Shown here: positions 10,101-19,786 of the stretch, piece by piece
Position numbering within the stretch: the first letter of the stretch is position 1
How the letters are laid out: every line of letters begins with the position of its first letter
Origin: Cordylochernes scorpioides
Taxonomy: Eukaryota > Arthropoda > Arachnida > Pseudoscorpiones > Chernetidae
Reading direction: 5' to 3'
NCBI GenBank assembly: GCA_030710605.1
Contig: CP092870.1
Location: 51,411,921-51,475,920, forward strand
Length of the DNA: 64,000 bases
Notes under the pieces: generated by a model
Seen by the model: only the letters and a program-made list of their open reading frames with translations
Database searches by the model: none
What the model was told of the DNA's origin: nothing
Made by a program: the position numbers and the translations under genes

Positions 10101-10243
10101 TAATAAATTGTGAGCTTTTTTATTTACTTTTTGTGTGTTGTAAATTTGGAGTGTACGCTTTTTTGTGCGTTTAGTTATTCTTACTGTAGGCCTTAGGATA
10201 TTGCATTTTGTGGTAACCCGTATAAAGTCACATTTGTCAGCAT

Positions 10244-10981
10244 CATTAAATGATCTAGTTAGGGATCTAGGGCTATCAAAAGAAGCAGCAGAAATCCTTG
10301 GATCAAGATTAAGGCAAAGGAACCTCTTGTTACCACAAACCAAAATCTCTGTCTATCGTAATAGGGAACAATAGGAATTTTACAGGGCTTACAGAAAGGA
10401 ATCACAAAGTATCCTTGCTTTTTATGCAAGTGGGACAGCAGAGAAAGAAAGAATCATTATATAAAAAATGTGGCCTGAAAGAAGTATGTTTCGCTTAGGT
10501 GAACAAAACGTTGAAAATGAACCGCTTTTCCATAAAGTAAAAATGCTTCTTCCCCCTTTACATATCAAATTAGGGTTAAAGAAAAATTTTGTAAAGGTGT
10601 TAAAGAAAGATAGTGATGCTGTCAAATATTTAATGACTAAATTTCCGAAGATTAGTTGTTCTAAGATAACGGAAGGTATTTTCATTGGACCTCAAAATCG
10701 TAAACTTATAAATGACGAAGAGTTTATTGCAACACTTTTTGGGCAATAATAAGTCACCGAATTATGCGAGAATCGTAGAAAATATGATTTCCAAATTCCA
10801 CGAGCTCGAGTGCATAACGAATCTAAAATTTCATTTTATGGATTCACATTTAAACTTTTTCCCTGATAATCTCGGTGCAGAGAGCGAAGAACAAGGTGAA
10901 CGCTTCCACCAAGATATTAAAATCATTAAGCAACGATACAATGGTCTGTGGAATCAACATGTGGTGGCGGATTATTGTTGA
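10244..10981 (+). pseudogene. C-terminal part of the same conserved protein family (broken, internally deleted)
   Basis: Directly after the 3' copy of GCAT the frame gives LNDLVRDLGLSKEAAEILGS and YRNRE, typical of the family middle. A stop follows at 10374, and the segment the family normally carries next (with its IDSSK and GQQ-type motifs) is missing. Coding resumes at 10468 with KVKMLLPPLHIKLGL and FPKISCSKITEGIF. It shifts frame near 10740 and ends with SEEQGERFHQDIK and VADYC before a TGA where the family usually has Trp. The GERFHQD block and upstream acidic residues hint at an RNase H-like fold, but I infer that only weakly. It is a dead copy. Confidence 0.75.
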
Positions 10982-11761
10982 AATATAATGGCAAACATAT
11001 AATAGACTTCACAAAAAAAATCTTTAAATCCATGAATATATATTTTTTATTACTTCCTAAATACAGTAAAACCCCTCTATAGTGAACCCCAATGGGACAG
11101 AGCTTTTAGTTCACTATAGCCACGGTTTGGCCCTTTTTTTTACTTTCCAAAATTTTTAGATCGTATAATTAAAGGACAGCCATACACACAGCAAGAGGCT
11201 TCCTCTTAATAGTGGTCACTTTGTTTTAAATCCCATAATTGACCAATTTCCTTACATTAGACCTGAATAACAATAGAGATCATTAGATGATAGGTTCTTC
11301 TTATCATTAACATACATGTACCTGTATGTCAAATTGAAAATCATAACAAATCCTAGGCAAAGTTTTATTAAATACATATTCAAAGATATAAAAATGATTT
11401 TAAAACATCTTTATCACATTATATAATACAATGTTTGCTTGGAAAAATTACTCTAATACCTTGTTGCTTCAAAGCACTTTTCAAGCATTGCACCATTTAA
11501 ATAAAGTTAGTGTTTTTCTTCCATTTCATGTTTCCACATATTCTTCAAGGTCTAGATTTCGTTTTTAACCTGTCATGCAAAACATTGCTGACTTTAAAAT
11601 CACCATAGTTAATGGCATAAAAATATTTTTTTTTTTTCATCACGGGACCGTTTATTTGGACTTTTTTTTTTGCCCTAAAACGTACGATCGCGATCGCGGT
11701 AAAAGTTGAGGTTGATTCCTCTTTGTAACAATTTTTATTAGCTTTATATTTTATTAATATA
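10982..11761. other. Non-coding DNA with a pogo/Tigger-like terminal repeat
   Basis: No supportable gene. At 11064, after TA, begins CAGTAAAACCCCTCTATAGT, which resembles the terminal inverted repeat of pogo/Tigger-class elements. A related end in the opposite sense closes at 14930. A run of T and a GATCGCGATCGC palindrome lie at 11625-11700. The remainder is AT-rich. Confidence 0.45.
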
Positions 11762-12263
11762 CTAGCGGATGTGTACCCGGCTTCGCCCGGGTTTTATCCC
11801 AGTGAAAGTTTGCCTAACGAATATTATATATTATGAAGTATAATAAACAATGTTAAAGATTAGTTTTAATTATTAATCAAGATTGTGTGTGAATATGTGA
11901 GAAAGATGTAATATCGTTGTTGTTTTCTTGGCCGACTGTTTTACATATGGTGTTATCTTAAAATTGCTTGTTTTGAATATTTTTTTAGATTGAGATTATT
12001 AGCTAGTATGTAAAAAAATTAACTCTGTTTAATTATTTTTGTATTTATATATAAATAAAATTAACTCTGTTGATTTTTTTTTGTATTTAATCGATAACAC
12101 CGAAGTTACGCATGTTAATGTTAGGAAAAATATTTTGATGTTAAGCAAAACCTGCTTCATCTCGTTTTACATAAATGTTGAAAATTTGGTCGAAATTGAT
12201 GCATTGTAACGAAAGTTTTTAGCGAACAACACTTATGAAATTTCCATTTTATTAATATATAGA
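11762..12263 (-). mobile_element. Non-autonomous Helitron (502 bp), family 1 3' end
   Basis: The minus strand starts TCTATATATTAATAAAATGG and ends with hairpin CCCGGGCGAAGCCGGGT, then ACACATCCGCTAG. Flanks are A (11761) and T (12264). The right half (about 11920-12263) is nearly the same as 9755-10100. The left part, towards the 3' end, carries the family 1 TTAGGCAAACTTTC stretch. A related copy without the insertion at 12729-12750 reads through the junction (ATTAATATATACAGTTATC). Confidence 0.85.
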
Positions 12264-12307
12264 TACAGTTATCAGCGTCATGCATTCTTTCTTAATTCTG
12301 TCACCGT

Positions 12308-12378
12308 TTGCTTTTGGTTCAGTGGTAGAATGCTCGCCTGCCACGCGGGCGCCCCGGGTTCGATTCCCGGCCGATGCA
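12308..12378 (+). pseudogene. tRNA-Gly(GCC)-like sequence, acceptor stem destroyed
   Basis: From GGTTCAGTGGTAGAATGC onward it matches tRNA-Gly with a GCC anticodon in a CCTGCCACGCGGG arm. It has box A (TGGTTCAGTGG) and box B (GGTTCGATTCC). The first seven bases are TTGCTTT and cannot pair with the 3' CCGATGC. The 5' end is Helitron sequence, so the tRNA was joined there at about position 9. A T8 run follows the 3' end. Confidence 0.75.
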
Positions 12379-12787
12379 TTTTTTTTCACAATTTTTAAAA
12401 CTCATTTATATTATTAAAATATATGTGCTTTTCCTGTCTATGTACAGATTTATAATCTATGTACACAAGTATACAAGTATGTATACAAGTTATTTGCAAA
12501 TTGCGTGGCAAATTTGTCCTTTCGCTCGCAAGCAGCGCCTCTAGCGGTGAAGATGGGAGGTAATATCAGCTGACCTAATGGACATGTAAAACGTGTTTTA
12601 ACAAGACATAGAGAAAAATCTGGAAAATATATTTTTCGGATTTTTAGTCAAGAAAAATAAATTGACAGGGGTTCTGGGAAAAAAGTAGTTGTTTTTTATT
12701 CAGAAAATGATGATGACAATATTGCTGTATCATTAATATATACAGTTATCAGCGTCATGCACAATTCTTTCTTAATTCTGTCACCGT

Positions 12788-12858
12788 TTGCTTTTGGTTC
12801 AGTGGTAGAATGCTCGCCTGCCACGCGGGCGCCCCGCGTTCGATCCCCCGCCGATGCA
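12788..12858 (+). pseudogene. tRNA-Gly(GCC)-like sequence, second tandem copy, more decayed
   Basis: It is the same as the copy at 12308, with added changes in the T arm (CGCGTTCGATCCCCCG), which damage box B and the T stem. It has the same broken acceptor 5' strand and a longer T run after it. Confidence 0.7.
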
Positions 12859-13215
12859 TTTTTTTTTTTTTTACCATTTTTAAAACTCATTTATATTATT
12901 AAAATATGTGCTTTTCCTGTCTATGTACAGATTTATGATCTATGTACACAAGTATACAAGTATGTATACAAGTTATTTGCAAATTGCGTGGCAAATTTGC
13001 CCTTTCGCTCGCAAGCAGCGCCTCTAGCGGTGAAGATGAGAGGTAATATCAGCTGACCTAATGGACATGTTAAACGTGTTTTAAAAGGACATAGATAAAA
13101 ATCTGCTAAAGATATTTTTCGGATTTTTAGTCAAGAAAAATAAATTGACAGGTTCTGGGAAAAAAGTAGTTGTTTTTTATTCAGAAAATTATGATGACAA
13201 TATATTGCTGTATCA

Positions 13216-13516
13216 TATTTGATTATCAGATACAAAATTATATCCGGAAAAATTCCAAAAAGCAGAGACCACGGGTGAAGCCAGTTCATTTTTAGTATGC
13301 AGGTACAAAATTCTAATAGAAAAACATTCATTCGAGCAGAAGACACAAAGCCAGATCATCTCTTTATAAAAATATCGCTTCTCAGACACAAAGTTTGGAG
13401 CGGGACGTTTCACAAGAATGACATCCACGGCGCCAATTTATAATTGTAACGAATAGTATTTGAATAAAAGCATTTTATCGGGTAAACTCCGGGCGTTGCC
13501 CTGGTCATTCGGTTAG
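13216..13516 (+). repeat. Helitron family 2 3' portion
   Basis: It holds the block shared with 15333-15637 and 22233-22540. On the minus strand that block is an open 71-codon stretch starting MDVILVKRPAPNF. The end is TCCGGGCGTTGCCCTGGTCATTCGG then TTAG and T, a slightly mutated CTAG terminus. Confidence 0.65.
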
Positions 13517-13918
13517 TTTTTTTATAATAGAAAAGTTATATTCTCTTATTTTAATATGTTCTTATTATTTTGCCAGTGTTGTTTTACTTTGATAAGTTCT
13601 GAAAATGGCCTTTTTTTAGAGAAAAAGTTTAAAATGATTTTGTTTTCTTCATTTTTTTTTTTTGGAAGCCCATTTGCATTTTTTGTATTTCAAATTTAAT
13701 GGATGCAAAGATATTCTATTTAATAAAAAGTATAATGTGTAAATATTTATTCAACATAAAGCAAAAATAAAGTGCAAAAATCAAAACAAACAATGCCGCT
13801 AAATTCATTGTTTTGAAATCGCGATCCGCGAGCTGAAACATGCAATTTTGTTGTTTTATTTTTTTTTTAAATTACAATTCTAAGTTCGTTATAGGCATAG
13901 TATTTTAAATATATTTTA
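13517..13918. other. AT-rich non-coding DNA
   Basis: No supportable gene or repeat boundary. T-rich runs and an AAATCGCGATCCGCGAG patch near 13814. Confidence 0.4.
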
Positions 13919-14215
13919 CTAGACGAATGGCCCGGGCAACGCCCGGGTTTTACCCGAGTGCGCATATATTTTGAAAACGTTTTAATTCAAATACTATTCG
14001 TTACAATTATAAATTGGCGCCATGGATGTCACTCTTGTGAAACGTCCCGTTCCAAACTGTGTGTTTTTAAAATGTTTTAATTAAAATACTATTCGTTACA
14101 ATTATAAATTGGCGCCGTGGATGTCTCTCTTGTGAAACGTCCCGCCCCAAACTGTGTGTGTCTTGAAAATATAAAAATAAAAATGTGAATTTTCATAAAG
14201 ATTTCATCATGTCGA
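13919..14215 (-). repeat. Helitron family 2 3' end with an internal 87-bp duplication
   Basis: It starts CTAGACGAATGG on the plus strand (minus-strand terminus), then hairpin CCCGGGCAACGCCCGGG. The stretch from TTTTAATT(C/A)AAATACTATT through GAAACGTCCCG occurs twice in a row (about 13978-14063 and 14066-14160). Confidence 0.65.
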
Positions 14216-14469
14216 TTTTTTTTTTTTTTTGCATTTCACCTACTAAATCGATAGAGATAATTACATTTGCAACATGAACTTAGGTATATTGACTAAATAG
14301 AAAACTGCATAGTAATAAAGATCATTTTTTAAAGGCACCATAACGTTTTTTTTTTCAATAAAATCGAAACAAAAATTAACTATAAATAACGATAATTGCC
14401 TTAAAAAGAAATTGCCTTAAAAAAAAGAAACATTCTCGGTGATTTTGTCTTGCATTCGTTTATACAATT

Positions 14470-14700
14470 ATTATATACGAATGACCCGGGCGCAACGCCC
14501 GGGTTTTACCCGATTAAATGCTTTTATTCAAATACTATTCGTTACAATTATAAATTGGTGCTGTGGATGTCATTCTTGTATAATATATAAATGAGTTTTA
14601 AAAATTGTAAAAAAAAAAAAATGCATCGGCCGGGAATCGAACCCGGGCCGCCCGCGTGGCAGGCGAGCATTCTACCACTGAACCACCGATGGTTATGAAA
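14470..14700 (-). repeat. Helitron family 2 fragment carrying the tRNA-Gly gene
   Basis: Hairpin CCCGGGCGCAACGCCCGGG at 14485-14503 and the CAAATACTATTCGTTACAAT stretch are joined to the same flank (ATAAATGAGTTTTAAAAATT) that borders the tRNA-Gly copies at 12308 and 12788. The terminal CTAG is mutated. Confidence 0.6.
14622..14692 (-). tRNA. tRNA-Gly (GCC), nearly intact
   Basis: It is a 71-nt cloverleaf on the minus strand. The acceptor is CCATCGG against CCGATGC with only position 1:72 mismatched (C:C). The D arm is GTTCAGTGGTAGAATGC, the anticodon arm CCTGCCACGCGGG with GCC, and the T arm CCGGGTTCGATTCCCGG. Boxes A and B match consensus. A run of 13 T follows the discriminator A and would terminate Pol III. 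The position-1 mismatch and the location inside a Helitron-derived repeat make function doubtful. It may be the least decayed member of a carried tRNA family. Confidence 0.75.
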
Positions 14701-14759
14701 AATCCCATCCGTGAGCTTCAAACAGACAAACAGACAGAATAAGGCAAATATATAAGTAG

Positions 14760-14930
14760 ATTATTTTGGGACCGAAAATAGGTTCGTTATAGGGGTAGTT
14801 CGTTATTCTAAAAATCGCAAAGTTCGTTATAACGATGGTATTTTTAATGGAATGGAATTGGGAATCGGCGTGGGTTTGTTATAAGGGAAGGTTCGTTATA
14901 TCCAGGGTTCGTATTAGCGGGGTTTTACTG
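14760..14930 (+). repeat. pogo/Tigger-like terminal end
   Basis: Several GTTCGTTATA-type repeats lead to GGGTTCGTATTAGCGGGG, then TTTTACTG. This is the reverse complement of a CAGTAAAACCCC terminus like the one at 11064. No transposase lies between, so these are probably remains of separate short elements. Confidence 0.45.
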
Positions 14931-15119
14931 CATTACTGCATCTTTATAAATAATGTTTATCAAACCAAATAAAATGTTTTTCGCATGCACAGCTTTTTGT
15001 TAAGACCTTCCATATCATAAATAAAAACAATTCTCCTGGTAATTTTGAAAAAGAAAGGGAAGGAAATTAGATTTTTTATATAAATGAAAATTTATATGGA
15101 TATAGAGTAAGTAGTTTTA

Positions 15120-15637
15120 TCTCTATATATATAAAAATGAATGTTTGTATGTTTGTCTGTTTGTCTGTATGTCCGGTATACAAATTCGCAGTAGTTCACT
15201 AATTCAAACCAAAATTTCCATACATAGGTAAAAGAATACGGGGAAGACGATAGGCTATTTTGAAAAATATATAAATCAATTATTAAAACTATATATTTTT
15301 AGTCAGAAAATGATGATGACGATATTGCTGTATCATGTTTGATTATCAGATACAAAATTATATCGGGAAAAATTCCAAAAAGCAGAGACCACGGATGAAA
15401 CCAGTTCATTATTTTGTATGCAAGAACAAAATTCTAACAGAAAAACAGTCATTCGAGCAGAAAACAAAAGCCAGATCATCTTTCTATAAAAATATCGCTT
15501 CTCAGACACAAAGTTTGGAGCGGGACGTTTCACAAGAGTGACATCCACGGCGCCAATTTATAATTGTAACGAATAGTATTTGAATAGGGTACATTTAATA
15601 GGGTAAAACCCGGGCGTTGCCCGGGTCATTCGGCTAG
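15120..15637 (+). mobile_element. Complete non-autonomous Helitron, family 2 (518 bp)
   Basis: The 5' end is TCTCTATATATATAAAAATG directly after A (15119). The 3' end is hairpin CCCGGGCGTTGCCCGGG, then TCATTCGGCTAG, followed by T (15638). There is no TSD. The middle has the conserved block readable on the minus strand as MDVTLVKRPAPNF. No replicase or helicase is encoded, so it needs an autonomous partner. Confidence 0.85.
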
Positions 15638-16120
15638 TAAATATATATATCTAAGTGGAGTTATTGACGTGAAATATATAAACATGCTTATATGTATAAT
15701 ATTGTTTTTTTTTATTTGCACTATATTTGGCGCATTTATTTATATAATAATATGTTTAATGTCATAACTTTCTTCCAATAGATGAATATCATGGGTAAAA
15801 GGCATTATATCCATAACTTGAGAAATTAGGCTAATCGAAAAATAATATTGATACCACGTTAATCAGCATAAAAAAGTTAACCCAGAAAATATTTTATTTA
15901 TATTTGAGGAGAAGAACTTTTTTTTTTTCATTTTGTGTACTAGTGTTATTTGTGTTAAACTGTGTTAAACTTTTGTAATACTCATTATCACTACCGTGAC
16001 AAATGGTGGAGAAGCTGGATTATCCCCTCGCCGCCCAAGCCGTTAGAAGAAGCCGGATACTACAAGGATTAGAACCTCAAGAAAACATTGCAAATGGTAA
16101 AGCAAGAGACATAGACACAA
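15638..16120. other. Non-coding DNA, probably remains of a gypsy LTR and leader
   Basis: Around 15990 the sequence ACCGTGACA then AATGGTGGAGAAGCTGG resembles the LTR end plus primer site and leader seen before this gag type. No LTR start or partner LTR is evident. Confidence 0.4.
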
Positions 16121-17102
16121 ATGGGTGTGTACCACTTTCAAACTTTTAGAAACCCTTCTATTTATACGGGAGAACAGAACCAGAATCCAGAAAAATGGTT
16201 GAAAGAATACCATCGTGTCGATCGTTACAACTGCTGGGATAATTCAATGTGCCTCACAAATGTTTATTTTTTCCTCCAAGGAACAGCGCACAGATGGTAC
16301 GAAAATGTTGAAGAGAAAATTAATTCATGGGATATTTTTGTGAAAATGTTTTCTCAGAATTTCGGACATCATGTCGCCCAAAAAGTCAGCTCGCAGAGAA
16401 ACTCAAAACTTGAGCTCAGGGGAAGGAGAAGACCAGTGATTCGTACATTCAAGATGTTCTCCATTTGTGCAGAGAAGTGAATCCGGCTATAATGGAAAAT
16501 TAAATAGTCGCACACTTGACGAAAGGAATATCGGAGGAGATATATCAGTCAATAATCATTTTAGACATTGCAAGTATCGATGAGTTCATCAAATGGTGCC
16601 GAAAAATCGAGGCTTCACATAAACAACGTGTAGTATTTGTCAGACTAATGAATGTTGCCGCCATCGATTCAGCAGACTCTGAATCAACGGAAGACTTAAT
16701 CCGGCGCATCGTGCGTGAAGAAGTTCATCTCGCACTAAATCCGGAGTCAACTACCCCTGAACCATTTTCTCTGAAAGAAATTATCCGAGAAGAAATTGAA
16801 AAAAAACGTAGCCGCAATTTCGAAGCCTATTCAAAGGCCCCTGCCACGACAGTCGTGCCGCAACCAAACACGTAAATTCAACCAGGTTCCACGACGTAGT
16901 ACCCTACCCAAACACCCATATATAACCAGAGGCCACCACAACGAATAACGGATGAATGGAGGACGCATGACAACATCCCAATATGTTTCAATTGCGACCG
17001 GCCAGGCCATGTAAAGCGTTATTGCAGAGAACGCCGACAATGGACGCAGAGACCCGAAGGACATGAACCCAAGAACCTCAAATGGGTACCCACCAAGCCA
17101 TG
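16121..17102 (+). pseudogene. Ty3/gypsy gag, decayed
   Basis: The ATG at 16121 opens a retrotransposon gag with QNPEKWLKEYHRV, CWDNSMCLTNVYFFLQGTA and WYENVEEKINSWDIF, the pattern common in arachnid gypsy gags. A frameshift near 16430 ends this frame at 16480. The gag continues with a stop near 16502 and then 16516-16875 (TKGISEEIYQ, DEFIKWCRKIE). A third piece holds a zinc knuckle CFNCDRPGHVKRYC (about 16982-17023), ending near 17102. No protease or pol follows. Confidence 0.75.
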
Positions 17103-17710
17103 ACTACCACAATATTAACATCTTCCCAAGCGACAATGTGTTAAGAAGCTGAATTCAAATCCAGTAAATCCGAAGGCGAAATACCCTCAGAAAAGTTTGT
17201 CCAATTCGCCGATTTTTCTCTGAATTTCCATGTCTATGTCTGCCTATAAATTTCAACCAAGTTTATTATATTGAAGATATAAAATGTATTGCCAAATGGT
17301 CTGAGGTATCAGAAAGTGCTGAGGTTCTCCAGTTATGTATTAGACTAATGGATTGCTTATTATAAATTATCAGGTCGATTATGCTAACATTTCTGCAAGT
17401 TGGGATTTTAAGATTATGGACAAATAGATTCTTCTCTATAATAGGTTTTAGAATATATCCGTTTTTATTTGTCGTTGAATTGAGAACCAGAGTGGATGCT
17501 TTGAATTGAAATCCTCAAAAAGGATAATTGGAAGTCGACCAAAGGCCTCAAGTAGTTCAGAGATTAATTGAAGAAGAAATGCAGCCATAGAGTTTGGGTG
17601 TATATAAATAACAAATATTTTCCCAATGAAATAAAGAGTAATCGTTGTATAGAAGGAATTTGTAAGCCTACTAATTAGTACTAATAGTAGTATAAATTTG
17701 CATATCTCTT
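17103..17710. other. AT-rich non-coding DNA
   Basis: No supportable gene; no repeat boundary that I can recognise. Confidence 0.4.
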
Positions 17711-17990
17711 TTAAAATATACTATTCGTGAATGTTTGTCTGTATTTCACTGTATCATTGCACATGTATGGTTCTTGTAGAAAAATGATGTCAGGAGGATC
17801 GTCTGCCATTATCATACTCAGTTCACTAGTTGCCTGGCTGATTTTCTTGGAAAGGGAAAATGATTGCAGCACCAACGCCTGAATCATTTTTGATCCATCT
17901 GTGAAAATTAGTGGCGTTATTACCTCTTTAAGGTTTAAACTGAAGGAAAGGGGCTGTCTGAATGGGGGGGGGGGGGTATGGCAGCGCAGC
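17711..17990 (-). pseudogene. Non-LTR retrotransposon fragment with endonuclease start
   Basis: The minus strand contains DDPPDIIFLQEPYMCN, the N-terminal signature of apurinic-type endonucleases of non-LTR elements. Upstream of it in the same frame, oddly, lies PLIFTDGSKM, which resembles the RNase H start found at the opposite end of such elements. The rest is degenerate and a G13 run lies at 17964-17976. It is a relic. Confidence 0.5.
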
Positions 17991-18133
17991 AGGTTCTGGC
18001 TTCGATTCGTAGTTCCACTCTTCCTAATAATACTGGGTTTTATATTAATATACATATTTGAATATTTTGTTAGATTTTGAAAATATATTGTAAATTTCAA
18101 TTATGTGTGTGATGCTTGTATATTTATAATTAA

Positions 18134-18411
18134 CTAGACGGGTGACCCGGGCTTCGCCCCAGGATTGACCCGTGTGCATATCTACCCGAGTGATATATAT
18201 TTTGATAAGATTTTTTTTTATAATTGATTGTTTTTAGCATTATCTATTAGTTTGCATCAGCATAATTTAATCTAATCATTGATAGAGGGCGCTGTTAAAA
18301 TAGCCTATCGTTTTCCCCGTATTTTTTTACCTATGTATGAAAATTTAGGTTTGAATTAGTGAACTACTGCGAATTTGTATACCGGACATACAAACAAACA
18401 TACAAACATTG

Positions 18412-18414
<3 letters not shown>
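18134..18414 (-). repeat. Helitron (3' end CTAG at 18134), 5' end lost in a TA microsatellite
   Basis: The plus strand starts CTAGACGGGTGACCCGGGCTTCGCCCC. The body includes GATAGGCTATTTT-like and GAATTTGTATACCGGACATAC stretches shared with 15170-15250. The expected 5' TC end runs into the TA repeat. Confidence 0.65.

Positions 18415-18501
<87 letters not shown>
18415..18501. repeat. (TA)n microsatellite, about 43 units
   Basis: Uninterrupted TA dinucleotides, probably expanded from the Helitron 5' terminus. Confidence 0.9.
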
Positions 18502-19786
18502 CTAAAAATTAAATAAATATTTTAATTGATTAAAAAATTTCTTTAAAATAAGCAGGAGCTAAAATATTTATTTTTTAGTGCATTTTAATAAAAGCTTTTT
18601 GAAAAGTATTTAATCTAATAAATCAATAAAATCAATTATATTTTAAACCTAACGGGTTTTTTTTACTCGTGCAACCCATAAGAACGTTGAGAATATTTTA
18701 TATTTAAAATCGTCTTAAATTTTTCTTCTGAGATACATGTGAAAAAGAACCATAATGTTTGATAGCTAGTGTTTTATTGATGTAATAAACATTTCTCCAT
18801 TGTTTTTATAATTTTTCTTCTTTTTGAATATTCATATATATATATATATATTAAAAACAAAAGAGGCCTGACCAGACTCACATGAGCATTTCTAGATGGC
18901 AGAGCTCCATATATATATATTGTGACGGTGTTTTGATCCACCGCCAATTTTGAACCACCGCCAATCGGCGGTCACGACTGCTGCCGGGTATGGCGAGTCG
19001 GCGCATGTGCGAGTGTGCCGTAGCGGGCGCATGCGCGGCGGCGCGGCCAGAGTTGACAACAATGTTTTGACTTTACCACCAGCCATTCATTCTCACATTC
19101 CATCAAACCTTTTAAAACTCTTCTTTACTAGCTATCAATTTATAAAAATAACTAAAAATTAGCATTAATATTTATTTATTAATTATATCTGCAGTAATTA
19201 AAATACCTGGAATAAATATTAGAATCATTTCTTCAAAATAAGACAAACCACGACTATATGAGCAACATATAGAATGCCCAGGTTCCTGGAGCGTATCCTC
19301 AAATCCCCATCTACTCGATATAAGTTAAAAGTGATATCAAAGTGTCAAAATGTATTAAAGTGTTATATAAGTATTCAAATTTTAAATAAGCTGAAAAATG
19401 TTTTCTTAAAACTTGATCTTTAAATTGCAAGCCAGTTTAAATATTTTTTATGGGAAATCTTTTATCTAAGAGTTATTTCATAGATAGTCTTTACTTTGTA
19501 TCTTTAAAATATATTTTTGCGCAGGCGCATTCAAATATATATATATATGCATTTAAAATTATATTTTCATAGATAAATATAAATAATTAGAATATATTTA
19601 ACAATACAGATTTAAACGCCCAATATGTCATTATTTTTGAATGCACACAGGGTTGATATTTCATTGTTAAACTCCTAATGAGAGAAGAGAGAGATTCGCT
19701 GTCGAAAAAAAAAAGAATAAAAATAATATTTTAAAATATATTTTAAATCAACACACTCTATATAAATATAAATAGCTTATACAGGA
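18502..19786. other. Non-coding upstream region of the Ariadne gene
   Basis: AT-rich apart from a GC-rich island at about 18925-19065 (CCGCCAAT motifs twice, then a GCGCATGCGC-rich stretch). That island could be a promoter element or part of an unrelated repeat. Short TA runs at 18835 and 19536. No ORF with recognisable content. Confidence 0.4.

Larger units (their letters stand above)
5755..10239 (+). mobile_element. Ty3/gypsy-like LTR retrotransposon, TSD GCAT, with two later insertions in its 3' LTR
   Basis: The element is bounded by GCAT at 5751-5754 and 10240-10243. LTRs begin TGTCAA and end TTWGTCA. The interior (6218-8414) encodes gag, a protease and an integrase tail but no RT. The 3' LTR is broken by a non-LTR fragment (8466-9535) and a Helitron (9712-10100). 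The host sequence is the conserved gene described at 5233 and 10244. Confidence 0.85.
8415..10239 (+). repeat. 3' LTR of the LTR element, twice interrupted
   Basis: 8415-8465 matches 5755-5805. Homology then breaks and resumes at 9536 (matching 5902). It breaks again after 9711 and resumes at 10101. It ends TTTGTCA at 10239, followed by GCAT. The first insertion replaced 96 bp of LTR (5806-5901 equivalent), including the TATA box. The second is a clean insertion with no loss. Confidence 0.85.
12264..13215 (+). repeat. Tandem duplication (~478 bp unit) of Helitron family 2 sequence carrying tRNA-Gly-like segments
   Basis: The sequence from ACAGTTATCAGCGTCATGCA at 12266 recurs at 12745. Both units contain a tRNA-Gly-like segment, a long T run and the same AT-rich flank (AAAACTCATTTATATTATT). 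Both also have a 'gcaagcagcgcctctagcggtg' patch and the end CAGAAAAT(G/T)ATGATGACAATAT. The second unit continues into a family 2 3' end at 13516. Confidence 0.75.

Noticed and set aside
19759..19768. TATATAAATA as the TATA box of the Ariadne gene
   Set aside because: It is only about 20 nt before the ATG, so transcription would start at or after the start codon.
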